Assembly: GCF_900100175.1 (NCBI RefSeq)
Contig: NZ_FNEM01000001.1
Span: 62,001-126,000 of the forward strand
Origin: Ferrimonas sediminum
GTDB lineage: Bacteria > Pseudomonadota > Gammaproteobacteria > Enterobacterales > Shewanellaceae
Length of the DNA stretch: 64,000 bases
Direction: 5' to 3'
Made by a program: the position numbers and the translations under genes. The notes under the pieces were generated by a model. The model worked only from the letters and a program-made list of their open reading frames with translations. It was not told the origin of the DNA and did not search any database. This document shows, piece after piece, positions 41,262-50,792 of this stretch (positions are counted from its first letter, which is position 1; each line of letters starts with the position of its first letter).

Positions 41262-43871
41262 TTAGCGGTTGGCTTCGGCGTTGAGGAAATCCTTGGCAAA
41301 GCGTTGTAGCACGCCGCCGGCCTCATACACCGATACCTCTTCGGCGGTATCCAGCCGGCAGGTCATCGGTACCTGCAGTTGTGCACCGTTGGCCCGGTGC
41401 ACCACCAGAATCAGGTCCGTGCCCGGTGCGGGACTGCCGAGAACGTCGTAGGTTTCGCTGCCATCCAGTCCCAGAGTCAGACGGGTGGTGCCGGGTTTGA
41501 ACTCCAGTGGCAGTACCCCCATGCCGATGAGGTTGGTGCGGTGAATGCGCTCAAACCCTTCGGCGGCGATGGCTTCCACTCCGGCCAGACGCACCCCTTT
41601 GGCGGCCCAGTCACGGGAGGAACCCTGGCCGTAGTCGGCGCCGGCAACGATGATCAGCGGCTGTTTGCGCGCCATGTAGGTCTCGATGGCTTCCCACATG
41701 CGGGTAATGGTGCCGTCCGGCTCAATGCGGGCCAGCGACCCCTGAGTGATGACACCGTTATCCTGCACCATCTCATTCAACAGCTTGGGGTTGGCAAAGG
41801 TGGCCCGCTGTGCCGTCAGATGATCGCCACGGTGGGTGGCGTAGGAGTTGAAGTCCTCCTCCGGCAGGCCCATTTTGGCCAGGTATTCTCCGGCGGCACT
41901 GTTGGCCAGAATGGCGTTGGAGGGCGACAGGTGATCGGTGGTGATGTTGTCCCCCAGCATCGCCAGCGGTCGCATGCCGGTGAGATTGCGGGCCCCCGCC
42001 AGGGCACCTTCCCAGTAGGGCGGGCGGCGAATGTAGGTGCTGGTGGGGCGCCAGTCGTACAGTGGGTCGATGTCATCACCATAGTCGACGTCGAGATCAA
42101 ACATCGGCTCGTACACCTGACGGAACTGTTCCGGTTTCACTGCGGCGGCGACGATGGCATCGATCTCGTCGTCACTGGGCCAGATGGACTTCAGCGTTAT
42201 CGGGTTGCCTTCGGCATCGTGACCCAGTACGTCCTTCTCGATGTCGAACCGCACGGTACCGGCAATGGCATAAGCCACAACCAGAGGGGGCGATGCCAGA
42301 AAGGCCTGCTTGGCGTAGGGGTGAATGCGGCCGTCGAAGTTGCGGTTGCCGGACAGCACGGCGGTGCTGTACAGATCGCGTTCGATAACCTCCTTTTCGA
42401 TGGCCGGGTCCAGGGCGCCGCTCATGCCGTTACAGGTGGTGCAGGCATAGGCGACGATGCCGAATCCGAGTTTTTCCAGTTCCGGCAGCAATCCGGCCTC
42501 TTCCAGGTACAGGCGGGCCACTTTGGAGCCGGGGGCAAAGGAGGTCTTGACCCAGGGTTTACGCACCAGTCCCAGGGCATTGGCTTTTTTGGCCACCAGG
42601 CCGGCCGCCACCACATTCCTGGGGTTAGAGGTGTTGGTGCAGCTGGTGATGGCGGCAATGATCACCGCGCCGTCGGGCATCAGCCCCTGGGCTTCCTGGC
42701 TCTGGGCCTGGGCCAGATCGGTGGCGATCCCCCTTTCCGCCAGGGCGCTGGTGGGAAGGCGTCGGTGCGGGTTTGACGGCCCGGCCATGTTGCGGCCGAC
42801 ACTGGACAGATCAAAGGTCAGCACCCGTTCATAGCGGGCATCGGTCATGGCGTCGGCCCACAGTCCGGTGGTTTTGGCATACTGCTCCACCAGCGCCACC
42901 TGCTCGGGTTCGCGGCCGGTCAACTTGAGGTAGTCGATGGTTTGCTCATCGATGTAGAACATGCCGGCCGAGGCACCGTACTCCGGGGTCATGTTGGCGA
43001 TGGTGGCGCGATCACCTATGGTCAGGCTGCGGGCGCCGTCGCCGAAAAACTCCAGATAGGCCGAGACCACCCGCTGGTTGCGCAGGAACTCGGCCAGGGC
43101 CAACACGATGTCGGTGGCGGTGATGCCGGGCTGGCGCTGACCGGTCAGCTCCACGCCGACGATGTCAGGCAGGCGCATCATCGACGGGCGCCCCAGCATC
43201 ACGGTTTCCGCTTCCAGGCCACCGACGCCGAGGGCGATTACTCCCAGGGCATCGACGTGGGGTGTATGAGAGTCGGTGCCGACACAGGTATCGGGAAAAG
43301 CCACCCCGTCGCGAGCCTGAATCACCGGTGACATCTTTTCCAGGTTGATCTGGTGCATGATGCCGTTGCCGGCGGGAATCACATCGACATTTTTAAAGGC
43401 GGTCTTGCACCAGTCAATAAAGTGAAATCGATCGGCGTTGCGGCGCTCTTCAATGGCGCGGTTTTTTTCAAAGGCATCGGCGTCAAAGCCGGGGTGCTCC
43501 ACCGCCAGTGAGTGGTCGACAATCAACTGGGTCGGCACCACTGGGTTGACTCGGGCCGGATCCCCCCCTTGGTCGGCGATGGCGTCCCGTAGGCCGGCCA
43601 GATCCACCAGAGCGGTCTGCCCCAGAATGTCGTGGCAGACGACCCGGGCCGGGAACCAGGGAAAATCCCGCTCCCGCTTGCGTTCGATGATCTGGCTCAG
43701 GCTGGCGGACAGGGTAGCGGCGTCGCAGCGACGGACCAGGTTTTCGGCCAATACCTTGGCGGTGTAGGGCAGGGTATCGTAGGCGCCGGGTTGGATCGCC
43801 TCGACGGCGGCACGGGTGTCAAAATAGTCCAGTCCGGTGCCGGTTAAGGTGGTGCGGTAGGCAGTGTTCAT
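41262..43871 (-). CDS. acnD: Fe/S-dependent 2-methylcitrate dehydratase AcnD
   Basis: 869-aa aconitase-family enzyme. ATG at 43871 (MNTAYRTTLTGTGLDYFDTR) replaces a longer unsupported reading. The cluster-binding Cys lie in AITSCTNTSNPRN and ACTTCNGMSG; the swivel domain ends with the GSSRDWAAKG and RIHRTNLIGMGVLP motifs. It dehydrates 2-methylcitrate in propionate breakdown. Located between prpC and prpF; 53 nt before prpF. Confidence 0.95.
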   Translation of the reverse strand: MNTAYRTTLTGTGLDYFDTRAAVEAIQPGAYDTLPYTAKVLAENLVRRCDAATLSASLSQIIERKRERDFPWFPARVVCHDILGQTALVDLAGLRDAIADQGGDPARVNPVVPTQLIVDHSLAVEHPGFDADAFEKNRAIEERRNADRFHFIDWCKTAFKNVDVIPAGNGIMHQINLEKMSPVIQARDGVAFPDTCVGTDSHTPHVDALGVIALGVGGLEAETVMLGRPSMMRLPDIVGVELTGQRQPGITATDIVLALAEFLRNQRVVSAYLEFFGDGARSLTIGDRATIANMTPEYGASAGMFYIDEQTIDYLKLTGREPEQVALVEQYAKTTGLWADAMTDARYERVLTFDLSSVGRNMAGPSNPHRRLPTSALAERGIATDLAQAQSQEAQGLMPDGAVIIAAITSCTNTSNPRNVVAAGLVAKKANALGLVRKPWVKTSFAPGSKVARLYLEEAGLLPELEKLGFGIVAYACTTCNGMSGALDPAIEKEVIERDLYSTAVLSGNRNFDGRIHPYAKQAFLASPPLVVAYAIAGTVRFDIEKDVLGHDAEGNPITLKSIWPSDDEIDAIVAAAVKPEQFRQVYEPMFDLDVDYGDDIDPLYDWRPTSTYIRRPPYWEGALAGARNLTGMRPLAMLGDNITTDHLSPSNAILANSAAGEYLAKMGLPEEDFNSYATHRGDHLTAQRATFANPKLLNEMVQDNGVITQGSLARIEPDGTITRMWEAIETYMARKQPLIIVAGADYGQGSSRDWAAKGVRLAGVEAIAAEGFERIHRTNLIGMGVLPLEFKPGTTRLTLGLDGSETYDVLGSPAPGTDLILVVHRANGAQLQVPMTCRLDTAEEVSVYEAGGVLQRFAKDFLNAEANR

Positions 43872-43933
43872 AACATCAGAAACCCAAAAAGTGATCGTCA
43901 ACCAGGCGGGCCGGAGCCCGCCCTATTCTGCGA

Positions 43934-45061
43934 TTATCGGCGCTCGTTCAGAGCCGGTACGTCCCGAGGTTCGGGACCGGTGTAATCGGCGCTGGGGCGG
44001 ATAATGCGGTTGTTGGCCCGCTGCTCCATGACGTGGGCCGCCCAGCCGGTGAGGCGGGAGCAGACGAAGATCGGCGTGAACAACTTGGTGGGAATGCCCA
44101 TGAAATGATAGGCCGAGGCATGGAAGAAATCGGCATTGCAAAACAGCTTCTTCTCTTCCCACATGGTTTGCTCACAGGCCACCGACACCCGGTACAGGCG
44201 ATCGTCACCGAACTCCTCGGCCAGCTTGGCGGACCAGCCTTTGATGATGGCGTTACGGGGATCCGACTCTCGGTAGATGGCGTGACCAAAGCCCATGATC
44301 TTCTCTTTGTCGGCCAGCTTCTGCTTTAGGGTGGCGATGGCGTCCTGCTCATCCTGCATCCCTTCAATCAGCTCCATGGCCGCTTCGTTGGCGCCGCCAT
44401 GCAAAGGCCCCCGCAGGGAACCGATGGCGCCGGTGATGCAGGAGTGCATGTCTGACAGGGTCGAGGCACAGACGCGGGCGGTGAAGGTGGAGGCATTGAA
44501 CTCATGCTCGGCATACAGAATCAGCGATACATCCATCACCTTGGCATGCAGTTCGCTGGGGGCTTTGCCGTGCAACAGCCGCAGGAAATGGGCGCCGATC
44601 TGCTCATCTTCGGTCTCGGTGACGATGCGAACGCCATCGTGGCTGTAGCGGTACCAGTAACAGATGATGGAGGGAAAGGCCGCCAGCAGACGATCGGCAA
44701 TGTCGGCCTGATCCTGAAAACCGGCCTCGGTTTCCAGATTGCCCAGCATGGAACAGCCGGTGCGCATGACGTCCATGGGATGGGCATCGGCGGGGATCTG
44801 CTCCAGCACGGTTTTCAGCGGCTGGGGCAGGCCGCGCAGGTTTTTCAGTTTGCTGCGGTAGGCATCCAACTGCTCGGCGTCGGGCAGTTCGCCCTTGAGC
44901 AGCAGATAGGCCACCTCTTCGAAACTGACCTTATCGGCCAACTCGGCAATGTCGTAGCCGCGATAGGTGAGTCCGGTGCCGGACTTGCCCACTGTGCACA
45001 ATGCGGTTTCACCGGCGCTCTGCCCACGAAGGCCTGCGCCTCCCAATGCTTTATCTACCAT
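43934..45061 (-). CDS. prpC: 2-methylcitrate synthase PrpC
   Basis: 375-aa citrate-synthase-family enzyme condensing propionyl-CoA and oxaloacetate. Catalytic motifs present: GGANEAAM with the His region of citrate synthases replaced in the usual type II way (LHGGANEAAMELIEG), GFGHAIYRESDPRN with active-site His and the conserved Arg, and the C-terminal RANNRIIRPSADYTGPE typical of PrpC. Length fits the family. Within the prp operon. Confidence 0.95.
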   Translation of the reverse strand: MVDKALGGAGLRGQSAGETALCTVGKSGTGLTYRGYDIAELADKVSFEEVAYLLLKGELPDAEQLDAYRSKLKNLRGLPQPLKTVLEQIPADAHPMDVMRTGCSMLGNLETEAGFQDQADIADRLLAAFPSIICYWYRYSHDGVRIVTETEDEQIGAHFLRLLHGKAPSELHAKVMDVSLILYAEHEFNASTFTARVCASTLSDMHSCITGAIGSLRGPLHGGANEAAMELIEGMQDEQDAIATLKQKLADKEKIMGFGHAIYRESDPRNAIIKGWSAKLAEEFGDDRLYRVSVACEQTMWEEKKLFCNADFFHASAYHFMGIPTKLFTPIFVCSRLTGWAAHVMEQRANNRIIRPSADYTGPEPRDVPALNERR

Positions 45062-45113
45062 GATCCATTCCTTCTGTCCGTAAATGTCTTGGCCGCCACG
45101 GCGGCCGCGTCCG

Positions 45114-45998
45114 TTAGCTACTGCTGCCTTTAAATAGCTGATCCAATTTGTTTTCGTAGTCGTGATACCCCAGGAACTTGTACAGATCCATGCGGGTTTG
45201 CATCCGATCCAGCTGGCTGCGCTGATGGCCGTCCTGCTTCAAAGCCTGATACACATTGAGGGCGGCGGCGTTGGCGGCGCGAAACGCCGACAGCGGGTAT
45301 AGCACCATGTCGGCACCGGCCTCGAACAGCTCCTGTTTGCCAAACAGTTCGGTCTTGCCGAACTCGGTCATGTTGGCCAGGATCGGAGCCTTCACCTTGG
45401 CCTTGAACTGACGATAGTGATCCAGCTCGGTCAGGGCTTCGGCGAAGATCATGTCGGCGCCGGCCTCGAGATAGGCCTGGGCACGTTCGATGCCGCACTC
45501 CAGCCCCTCGACGGCGACGGCATCGGTGCGAGCCATGATGACAAAGCTGTCATCGCGGCGGGCATCGACGGCGGCCTTGATGCGGTCGCACATCTCATCA
45601 ATGCTGACTACGGCTTTGTTGGGGCGGTGACCGCAACGCTTCTGAGCGACCTGGTCTTCCATGTGCACCGCTGCCACACCGGCCCGTTCGAACTCCCGAA
45701 TGGTGCGGGCGATATTGAAGGCGCCGCCCCAGCCAGTATCGATGTCCACCAGCAGTGGCAAGTCGGTGGCGGCGGTGATGCGGCTGGCATCGGTGACCAC
45801 GTCGTTCATGGAGGTCATGCCCAGATCCGGCAGGCCAAAGGAGGCGTTGGCCACCCCGGCGCCGGACAGATACAGGGCCTGGTGGCCGCTCTGTTCAGCC
45901 ATCAGGGCCATGTAAGCGTTGATGGTGCCGACAATCTGCAGCGGTTTAGCGGTGGCAACGGCGTCGCGAAAGCGCTGGCCTGGGGTAGGTGTAGTCAT
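45114..45998 (-). CDS. prpB: methylisocitrate lyase PrpB
   Basis: 294-aa ICL/PEP-mutase-family lyase that splits methylisocitrate to pyruvate and succinate. ATG at 45998; its first base overlaps the last bases of the regulator gene (ATGA), so translation is coupled. Active-site signature KRCGHRPNK (family K-[KR]-CGH) is at about residues 119-127; metal-binding [11 protein letters not shown] and EDQVAQ are present. Confidence 0.95.
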   Translation of the reverse strand: MTTPTPGQRFRDAVATAKPLQIVGTINAYMALMAEQSGHQALYLSGAGVANASFGLPDLGMTSMNDVVTDASRITAATDLPLLVDIDTGWGGAFNIARTIREFERAGVAAVHMEDQVAQKRCGHRPNKAVVSIDEMCDRIKAAVDARRDDSFVIMARTDAVAVEGLECGIERAQAYLEAGADMIFAEALTELDHYRQFKAKVKAPILANMTEFGKTELFGKQELFEAGADMVLYPLSAFRAANAAALNVYQALKQDGHQRSQLDRMQTRMDLYKFLGYHDYENKLDQLFKGSSS

Positions 45999-46669
45999 CC
46001 TAAATGTTCCTCCATTTGGTTGCGCAGCACCTGCTCGGTATTGGCGCGGCCGGATTCGATGTGGCGGCGCATCAGCAGGGCGGCGAGTTCGCCATCTCCG
46101 TCGGAGAGGGCGCCTAAAATACGTCGATGTTGCTTCAGGGCTTCCGTGGGGCGCCGACCGGCACTGCACTGGTTGCGGTACATCTGCAGCAGGTGGTACA
46201 GGTCGTCGGTGAGGGTGTGGATCAGCGTCTGGTTGCCACTGGCGTGAATGATGCCCAGATGAAAATCGATGTCGTCGTGAACGGCGTAGTCTCCTGGCTG
46301 GTTATTGAAGACCCGCTGCTGACGTTCCAGCAGTTGATGCAACTGTGCCAGTTGGTGGCCGCTGATGCGGGCCGCAGCAAGGCGGCAGGCCATGGCTTCC
46401 AGTTCGGCCCGGACCTGATACAGGTCATTGAGCTCCTCCGGGGTCAGGCGGGCGATGCGGGCACCGATATGCGGCGCCCGCACCACCAGGCGTCGTCGCT
46501 CCAGTTTCTGCAGGGCTTCCCTCAGTGGCCCCCGGCTGACGCCGTAGTGGGCGGCCAGATCCTGTTCACTGATTTTACTTCCGGCGCGCAGCTCCCCCTG
46601 AACGATGGCGATTTGCAGCTTGTCTGCCAGTTGGTCGGCCAGAGTCGGTTGGCGTTGGGTGTCGGGCAT
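45995..46669 (-). CDS. prpR: GntR-family (FadR subfamily) regulator of the prp operon
   Basis: 224-aa regulator with an N-terminal winged helix ([20 protein letters not shown]) and an FCD effector domain ([38 protein letters not shown]). It is the first gene of its own operon, so it is autoregulated if it binds the ATTGT-x2-ACAAT palindromes upstream at 46724 and 46892. The ATG at 46669 is used; a GTG at 46702 is less likely. The gene symbol is assigned by position; E. coli prpR is an unrelated sigma54 activator. Confidence 0.88.
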   Translation of the reverse strand: MPDTQRQPTLADQLADKLQIAIVQGELRAGSKISEQDLAAHYGVSRGPLREALQKLERRRLVVRAPHIGARIARLTPEELNDLYQVRAELEAMACRLAAARISGHQLAQLHQLLERQQRVFNNQPGDYAVHDDIDFHLGIIHASGNQTLIHTLTDDLYHLLQMYRNQCSAGRRPTEALKQHRRILGALSDGDGELAALLMRRHIESGRANTEQVLRNQMEEHLG

Positions 46670-46723
46670 GATTAAAAAGTGGTCAAGTGGGACGTGGATC
46701 ACAGTGTGTAATCTGACCGAACG

Positions 46724-46735
46724 ATTGTCAACAAT
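46724..46735. promoter_or_regulatory. GntR-type operator upstream of prp operon (proximal)
   Basis: ATTGT-CA-ACAAT, a perfect 5-bp dyad of the FadR/GntR kind, 55 bp before the prpR start. A matching copy lies at 46892. Confidence 0.7.
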
Positions 46736-46891
46736 ATGTTAACTTAGACGTTAGTGGTAGCTGTGGCGGAATCTTTGGCGGCGATCTCTACTTAATTAAT
46801 TGTTTTTATTGTTTATTTTTCTTGATTGTACCTGTATCCATACTGTTTTTTTGCCAGCCTTACCTGAGTAATTCAGTGGGTGACTCTTCAG

Positions 46892-46903
46892 ATTGTTGAC
46901 AAT
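46892..46903. promoter_or_regulatory. GntR-type operator upstream of prp operon (distal)
   Basis: ATTGT-TG-ACAAT, same arms as the site at 46724, 168 bp away (about 16 helical turns). Two sites on one helical face would allow repression by looping. The AT-rich core between them (46790-46860) is a likely promoter region. Confidence 0.65.
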
Positions 46904-46932
46904 CCAGGGTTTAATGCTCGTGGTGTAGGCAT

Positions 46933-46958
46933 AAAAAAAGCGACCTGGGGCCGCTTTT
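46933..46958 (-). terminator. terminator of the acyltransferase operon
   Basis: Minus strand: AAAGCGG...CGCTTT hairpin followed by seven T. It also insulates the prp promoter region. Confidence 0.8.
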
Positions 46959-46972
46959 CTGGATGGGGTGCG

Positions 46973-47911
46973 CTACTTGGATGCCAGTGCCTCGTAGAAG
47001 CCTGGCTTATGTTGATGCTGCTTCAGCAGGGCATCGATGGTGGTGTCCTTGTGCTCCCACACCTGGTTGAGCCAGCGTTGGAATACCACCCGGTGTGCCT
47101 TGTCCTGATCGTAGTTGCCCTGGGGGACCTCGGTCATGGGGATAACCCGGACATCGACGGCGATGGTGTCCAGGCGGCCGCTGAGCAGGGCGGCCATGAT
47201 GTTCTCCGGCGCGCCGGGGTAGACGATGGTCAGATCCAGCACATGTTCAAACTGATTGCCGAGGGTGGCCATAGCAAAGGCGATGCCACCGGCTTTGGGT
47301 TTCAGTAGGTAGCGGTAGGGGCTGCGCTGGCGGCGATGTTTCGATGGCGTCAGTCGTGAGCCCTCGATGAAGTTGATCACCGTGGTGGGGATCTCCTTGA
47401 ACTTGCTGCAGGAGCGCCGGGTGGTTTCAATGTCCTTGCCCTTAAGTTTAGGGTTTTTGGTCAGTTCTGACTTGGAGTAGCGGCGCATGAAGGGCATGTC
47501 CAGCGCCCAGCAGGCCACACCCATAATCGGAATGTAGATCAGCTGGTGCTTTAGGAAGAACTTCAGCATCGGCACCTTGTCCCGCAACACGATGGAGACC
47601 ACAAAGATGTCGGCCCAGCTCATGTGATTGGAGATCACCAGGTACCAGCCCTGGGTGGACAGCGTGTCCGACAGGCCGGTGATGTTCCATTGAGTCTTGG
47701 TGGTGAGCCGGAACACCAGCGCATTGGTGATGACCCAGCCGCGCATCATATGATTCAGTAACCAGGACAGCTTCAGCCGGATCCCCTTAACGGGAATCAC
47801 CATCTTCACAATGGCCACCACCAGGATGACCGAGCTCCAGAACAGAATACTCAAAGCGGCCAATGAGGCATTGAGAACAAACAGCACTGGGGCGGGTAAA
47901 AAATTCAACAT
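46973..47911 (-). CDS. PlsC/YihG-like acyltransferase, second of a tandem pair
   Basis: 312-aa membrane acyltransferase. N-terminal TM (LFVLNASLAALSILFWSSVI) is followed by the catalytic HX4D motif in SNHMSWADIF and the acceptor-site FIEGSRLTPSK motif. Length and order match E. coli YihG-type 1-acylglycerol-3-phosphate acyltransferases. It begins 6 nt after its upstream paralogue, so the two form an operon. Both share CWALDMPFMRR/WWALDFPFMRR and TTRRSCSKFK/TTRKACEKYK blocks. Confidence 0.88.
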   Translation of the reverse strand: MLNFLPAPVLFVLNASLAALSILFWSSVILVVAIVKMVIPVKGIRLKLSWLLNHMMRGWVITNALVFRLTTKTQWNITGLSDTLSTQGWYLVISNHMSWADIFVVSIVLRDKVPMLKFFLKHQLIYIPIMGVACWALDMPFMRRYSKSELTKNPKLKGKDIETTRRSCSKFKEIPTTVINFIEGSRLTPSKHRRQRSPYRYLLKPKAGGIAFAMATLGNQFEHVLDLTIVYPGAPENIMAALLSGRLDTIAVDVRVIPMTEVPQGNYDQDKAHRVVFQRWLNQVWEHKDTTIDALLKQHQHKPGFYEALASK

Positions 47912-47917
47912 AGTTTT

Positions 47918-48814
47918 CTATTGCTTATCTTCGTAACTGCGCTGAGCAAGGAGTCGCTCTTTCTCCTGCCACAAGGTATTGAGCCAATCCTGAAAGGCGG
48001 CTTTGTCCTCCGGGGTATCGTAACCCAGCCGATGCAACGGCTCCATGGAGCGGGCTTCGACGGAGATTTCGACCTGGCGGACTCTGCCGCACATAAAATC
48101 CCAGAATGAGGGGGCGCCGTCCGGGTAGTAGATGGTGACATCCAGCATCTTATCCAGGCGGGTTCCCATGGCGTCTAGGGTAAAGGCTAAGCCGCCGGCC
48201 TTTGGTCTGAGCAGTTGGTCAAACGGCGACTCTTGTCGCTGATGTTTGGCCCGGGTATAGCGGGTACCCTCGACAAAATTCATGATGGTGACCGGCGAGT
48301 GCTTGTACTTTTCGCAAGCCTTACGGGTTGTTTCTACGTCTTTCCCCTTCATATGGGGATATTTTTCCAAATATTGTCGATTGAAGCGACGCATAAAGGG
48401 GAAGTCCAGTGCCCACCAGCACAGGCCGATAAATGGCACGAAAATCAGTTCCGCCTTCAGAAAAAATTTTATGAAGGGGATTTTGCCGATAAACAGACGC
48501 TGCAGCATCAGGATGTCCACCCAGGACTGATGGTTGGCGATCACCATGTACCACTCTCTGTCGGACAGTTCCGGCAAGGGATGCACCACCACCTGGGTAC
48601 CGCTAAGCAGGCGTTGATTCAGGTTGTTGATGGCTATCCAGGTGGTGGCGCAGCGATCGGCTCCCCAGCTGCACAGGCGCTTCAGCGGCGCGATGGGCAA
48701 CAGTTTCAGCAACCCCAGGCCAAACACCATAGGAAACCAGAGCAGGGTATTGATGATGTAGCCCAGAAAGGCCAGCACGCCGCGTAAAGTGGTCAACAGA
48801 TCTATCCATAACAA
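47918..48814 (-). CDS. PlsC/YihG-like acyltransferase, first of a tandem pair
   Basis: 298-aa paralogue of the next gene: catalytic NHQSWVD and NFVEGTRYTRAK motifs, one N-terminal TM (GVLAFLGYIINTLLWFPMVF). A TTG at 48814 is the only reasonable start in frame before the TM; the ATG 4 nt away is out of frame and no good ribosome-binding site is visible, so the start is uncertain by a few codons. Role: phospholipid acylation; chain or head-group preference unknown. Confidence 0.85.
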   Translation of the reverse strand: MLWIDLLTTLRGVLAFLGYIINTLLWFPMVFGLGLLKLLPIAPLKRLCSWGADRCATTWIAINNLNQRLLSGTQVVVHPLPELSDREWYMVIANHQSWVDILMLQRLFIGKIPFIKFFLKAELIFVPFIGLCWWALDFPFMRRFNRQYLEKYPHMKGKDVETTRKACEKYKHSPVTIMNFVEGTRYTRAKHQRQESPFDQLLRPKAGGLAFTLDAMGTRLDKMLDVTIYYPDGAPSFWDFMCGRVRQVEISVEARSMEPLHRLGYDTPEDKAAFQDWLNTLWQEKERLLAQRSYEDKQ

Positions 48815-48881
48815 GAACTTAATATGCTGATATGTTAAACAGCTCCGACCAGAGCCTCAAGCAAAAAACCCGGTCCATGAC

Positions 48882-50396
48882 TCAGCCATTCAGCTGAGTC
48901 AGCAGCTTGTCCATGGCCCGATAGCCAAATGCCTGAGCCACATGGCGCTGCTCGACCCGGTCGCAGTCGTCCAGATCGGCGATGCTACGGCTGACCCTCA
49001 GCAGACGATGAAAGGCGCGAATGGAGAGTTTGAGTCGGGTTACGCCGCGCTCGGTGAAGTCCGCTATTTCGCTGCTGATGCCGACGTATTGGTTTAATTT
49101 CGACGACGATAGCTCGGCGTTGAGGCAGCCTTGTCGGGTCAGGGCCCGCTGGCGTGCCAGTAATACCTGTTGGCGGGCCTCGGTGCTGGTGAGGGTGCCG
49201 CGCTGGCTATCGTCGGTCAGTTGTCCCGGGGGCAGGCGGCTGACCTCCACGGTCAGGTCGAAGCGATCCAGGAACGGTCCGGACAGGCGGGCCAGATAGC
49301 GGCGAATCTGCTCCGGAGTCGAGCGAGACTGGGCCCCGGTCTCGCCACAGGGGCTGGGGTTCATGGCGGCAATCAGCTGAAAACGGGCGGGGAAGGTCAG
49401 CTTGGCGGCGGCGCGGGAGATCACCACTTCGCCGGATTCCAACGGTTCCCGCAGGCTGTCGAGCACCGTGCGGGGGAACTCGGGCAGCTCATCCAGAAAC
49501 AGGACTCCGTGGTGGGACAGGGAGATCTCTCCCGGCCGGGGAATGCCACCGCCGCCCACCAGAGAGGCGGCAGAGCTGGAGTGGTGGGGAGCCCGAAAGG
49601 GCCGCTGCAGCAGTTGTGCCGGCCGTCTCGGGCGACCGGCAATGGAGTGGATGGCTGCCACCGACAACGCCGCCTCGATGGTCAGGGGCGGCAGCAGATC
49701 GCAGAAGCGGCTCGCCAGCATGGTTTTCCCCGTGCCCGGCGGGCCGAGAAACAGCAGATTATGGCCCCCGCTGGCGGCGATCATCAGTGCCTGTTTGCCC
49801 TGTTGCTGACCGATGATGTCGGTGAGGCAACCATGGACTGGCGATGGCGTGGATTGATTCAAGGGGGTCAGGCCGGGCAATTGCTGTTGCCCCATCAGTG
49901 TTGCCACCAGCGGACGCAATTGGCAGGCCTGAATCGCCCGGATTCCGGGAATCAGCTGCAACTCGTCGCTGCCACTGGCGGGGACCACCATCACCCGTTG
50001 TTGTTTCTGAGCCGCCAGACCCGCAGGCAGCAGGCCGGTGCAGGATTTGACCGCGCCCGACAGCGATAGCTCGCCGTAGAACTCGTAATTGTTAACAGCC
50101 TCTGCCGGCAGTTGACCGGTGGCCACCAGGATTCCCAGGGCGATGGCGAGATCGAATCGGCCTCCCTGTTTGGGCAGATCCGCCGGGGCCAGGTTGACGG
50201 TAATGCGGCGGGCGGGGAACTCGAATCCTTCGTTTTGCAGCGCGGCCCGAACCCGCTCCCTGGCCTCGCGTACCGAGGCTTCCGGCAGTCCTACCAGGGT
50301 GAATGAGGGCAGGCCGCCGGCGATGTGCACCTCCACCTGAATCTGCGGCGCATCAATGCCCACCTGGGCCCGGGTCAGAACCTGTGCTAACGCCAT
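48882..50396 (-). CDS. yifB: YifB-family magnesium-chelatase-like AAA+ ATPase (ComM/YifB)
   Basis: 504-aa protein. ATG at 50396 is chosen because GGGAGG precedes it and the family N-terminus MALAQVLTRAQVGIDAPQI follows. N-terminal ChlI/Lon-like domain (GLPSFTLVGLPEASVREARE), then Walker A GPPGTGKTMLA, Walker B LFLDELPEF, and a C-terminal helical domain. In naturally competent relatives the orthologue ComM is a branch-migration helicase. Divergent from the ilv operon, as in many gammaproteobacteria. Confidence 0.93.
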   Translation of the reverse strand: MALAQVLTRAQVGIDAPQIQVEVHIAGGLPSFTLVGLPEASVREARERVRAALQNEGFEFPARRITVNLAPADLPKQGGRFDLAIALGILVATGQLPAEAVNNYEFYGELSLSGAVKSCTGLLPAGLAAQKQQRVMVVPASGSDELQLIPGIRAIQACQLRPLVATLMGQQQLPGLTPLNQSTPSPVHGCLTDIIGQQQGKQALMIAASGGHNLLFLGPPGTGKTMLASRFCDLLPPLTIEAALSVAAIHSIAGRPRRPAQLLQRPFRAPHHSSSAASLVGGGGIPRPGEISLSHHGVLFLDELPEFPRTVLDSLREPLESGEVVISRAAAKLTFPARFQLIAAMNPSPCGETGAQSRSTPEQIRRYLARLSGPFLDRFDLTVEVSRLPPGQLTDDSQRGTLTSTEARQQVLLARQRALTRQGCLNAELSSSKLNQYVGISSEIADFTERGVTRLKLSIRAFHRLLRVSRSIADLDDCDRVEQRHVAQAFGYRAMDKLLTQLNG

Positions 50397-50605
50397 ACCT
50401 GCCTCCCTGCAATGGCGATTTTGTTTCAAGTTTAGATGTTTTTACTCTGGGTCGGCCCAATTAACAAAATGTTACAATTCTGTTTTCCTGACAAATGGAA
50501 AATAATCTTTGCATAGTGAAATTGCCTATGCTAAATCTAAATAAGCTTAATTTTCGAACGTCCGCAGAATCTGTCTGCGGGCCGAACCAAAGGAAAAATT
50601 TTCAC
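50397..50605 (+). promoter_or_regulatory. yifB-ilvL intergenic promoter region
   Basis: 209-bp AT-rich region between divergent genes. A weak promoter candidate is CTGACA (50488-50493) and CATAGT (50512-50517) with 18-bp spacing. AAAGGA at about 50590 serves ilvL. Confidence 0.4.
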
Positions 50606-50707
50606 ATGTTGCCTGTATCTTTCAACCTACTGCTAGTCGTGGTCCTAACCGTGGTGATTATTATCACCGGCGGGGGAGCGCGTTTGGGAGAGGCACAGGC
50701 AGCCTAG
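50606..50707 (+). CDS. ilvL: ilv operon leader peptide
   Basis: 33-aa leader whose residues 8-22 (LLLVVVLTVVIIIT, preceded by N) are almost all Leu, Val, Ile or Thr: the end products and substrate of the operon it controls. Ribosome stalling at these codons when charged tRNA is scarce would favour an antiterminator. A strong terminator follows 18 nt after the stop. This is textbook ilv attenuation architecture; the peptide sequence differs from E. coli but the composition is diagnostic. Confidence 0.9.
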   Translation: MLPVSFNLLLVVVLTVVIIITGGGARLGEAQAA

Positions 50708-50724
50708 AAAATACACCAGACAGC

Positions 50725-50760
50725 AACCCCCCGCACCGAAAGGTCCGGGGGGTTTTTTTT
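50725..50760 (+). terminator. ilv attenuator terminator
   Basis: AACCCCCCG and CGGGGGGTT stem with a 12-nt loop and eight T, located between ilvL and ilvC. Competing antiterminator arms likely lie in 50680-50730. Confidence 0.88.
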
Positions 50761-50792
50761 AGCCCTAAGGAAAGTCCACGGAGAGAAGCACC

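Noticed and set aside
41379-42776. 465-codon open frame antisense to acnD, and similar long frames opposite rdhA, ilvG, ilvA and the RND pump
   Set aside because: Gly/Gln/His-rich shadow translations with no ribosome-binding sites or motifs; the sense genes are unambiguous.
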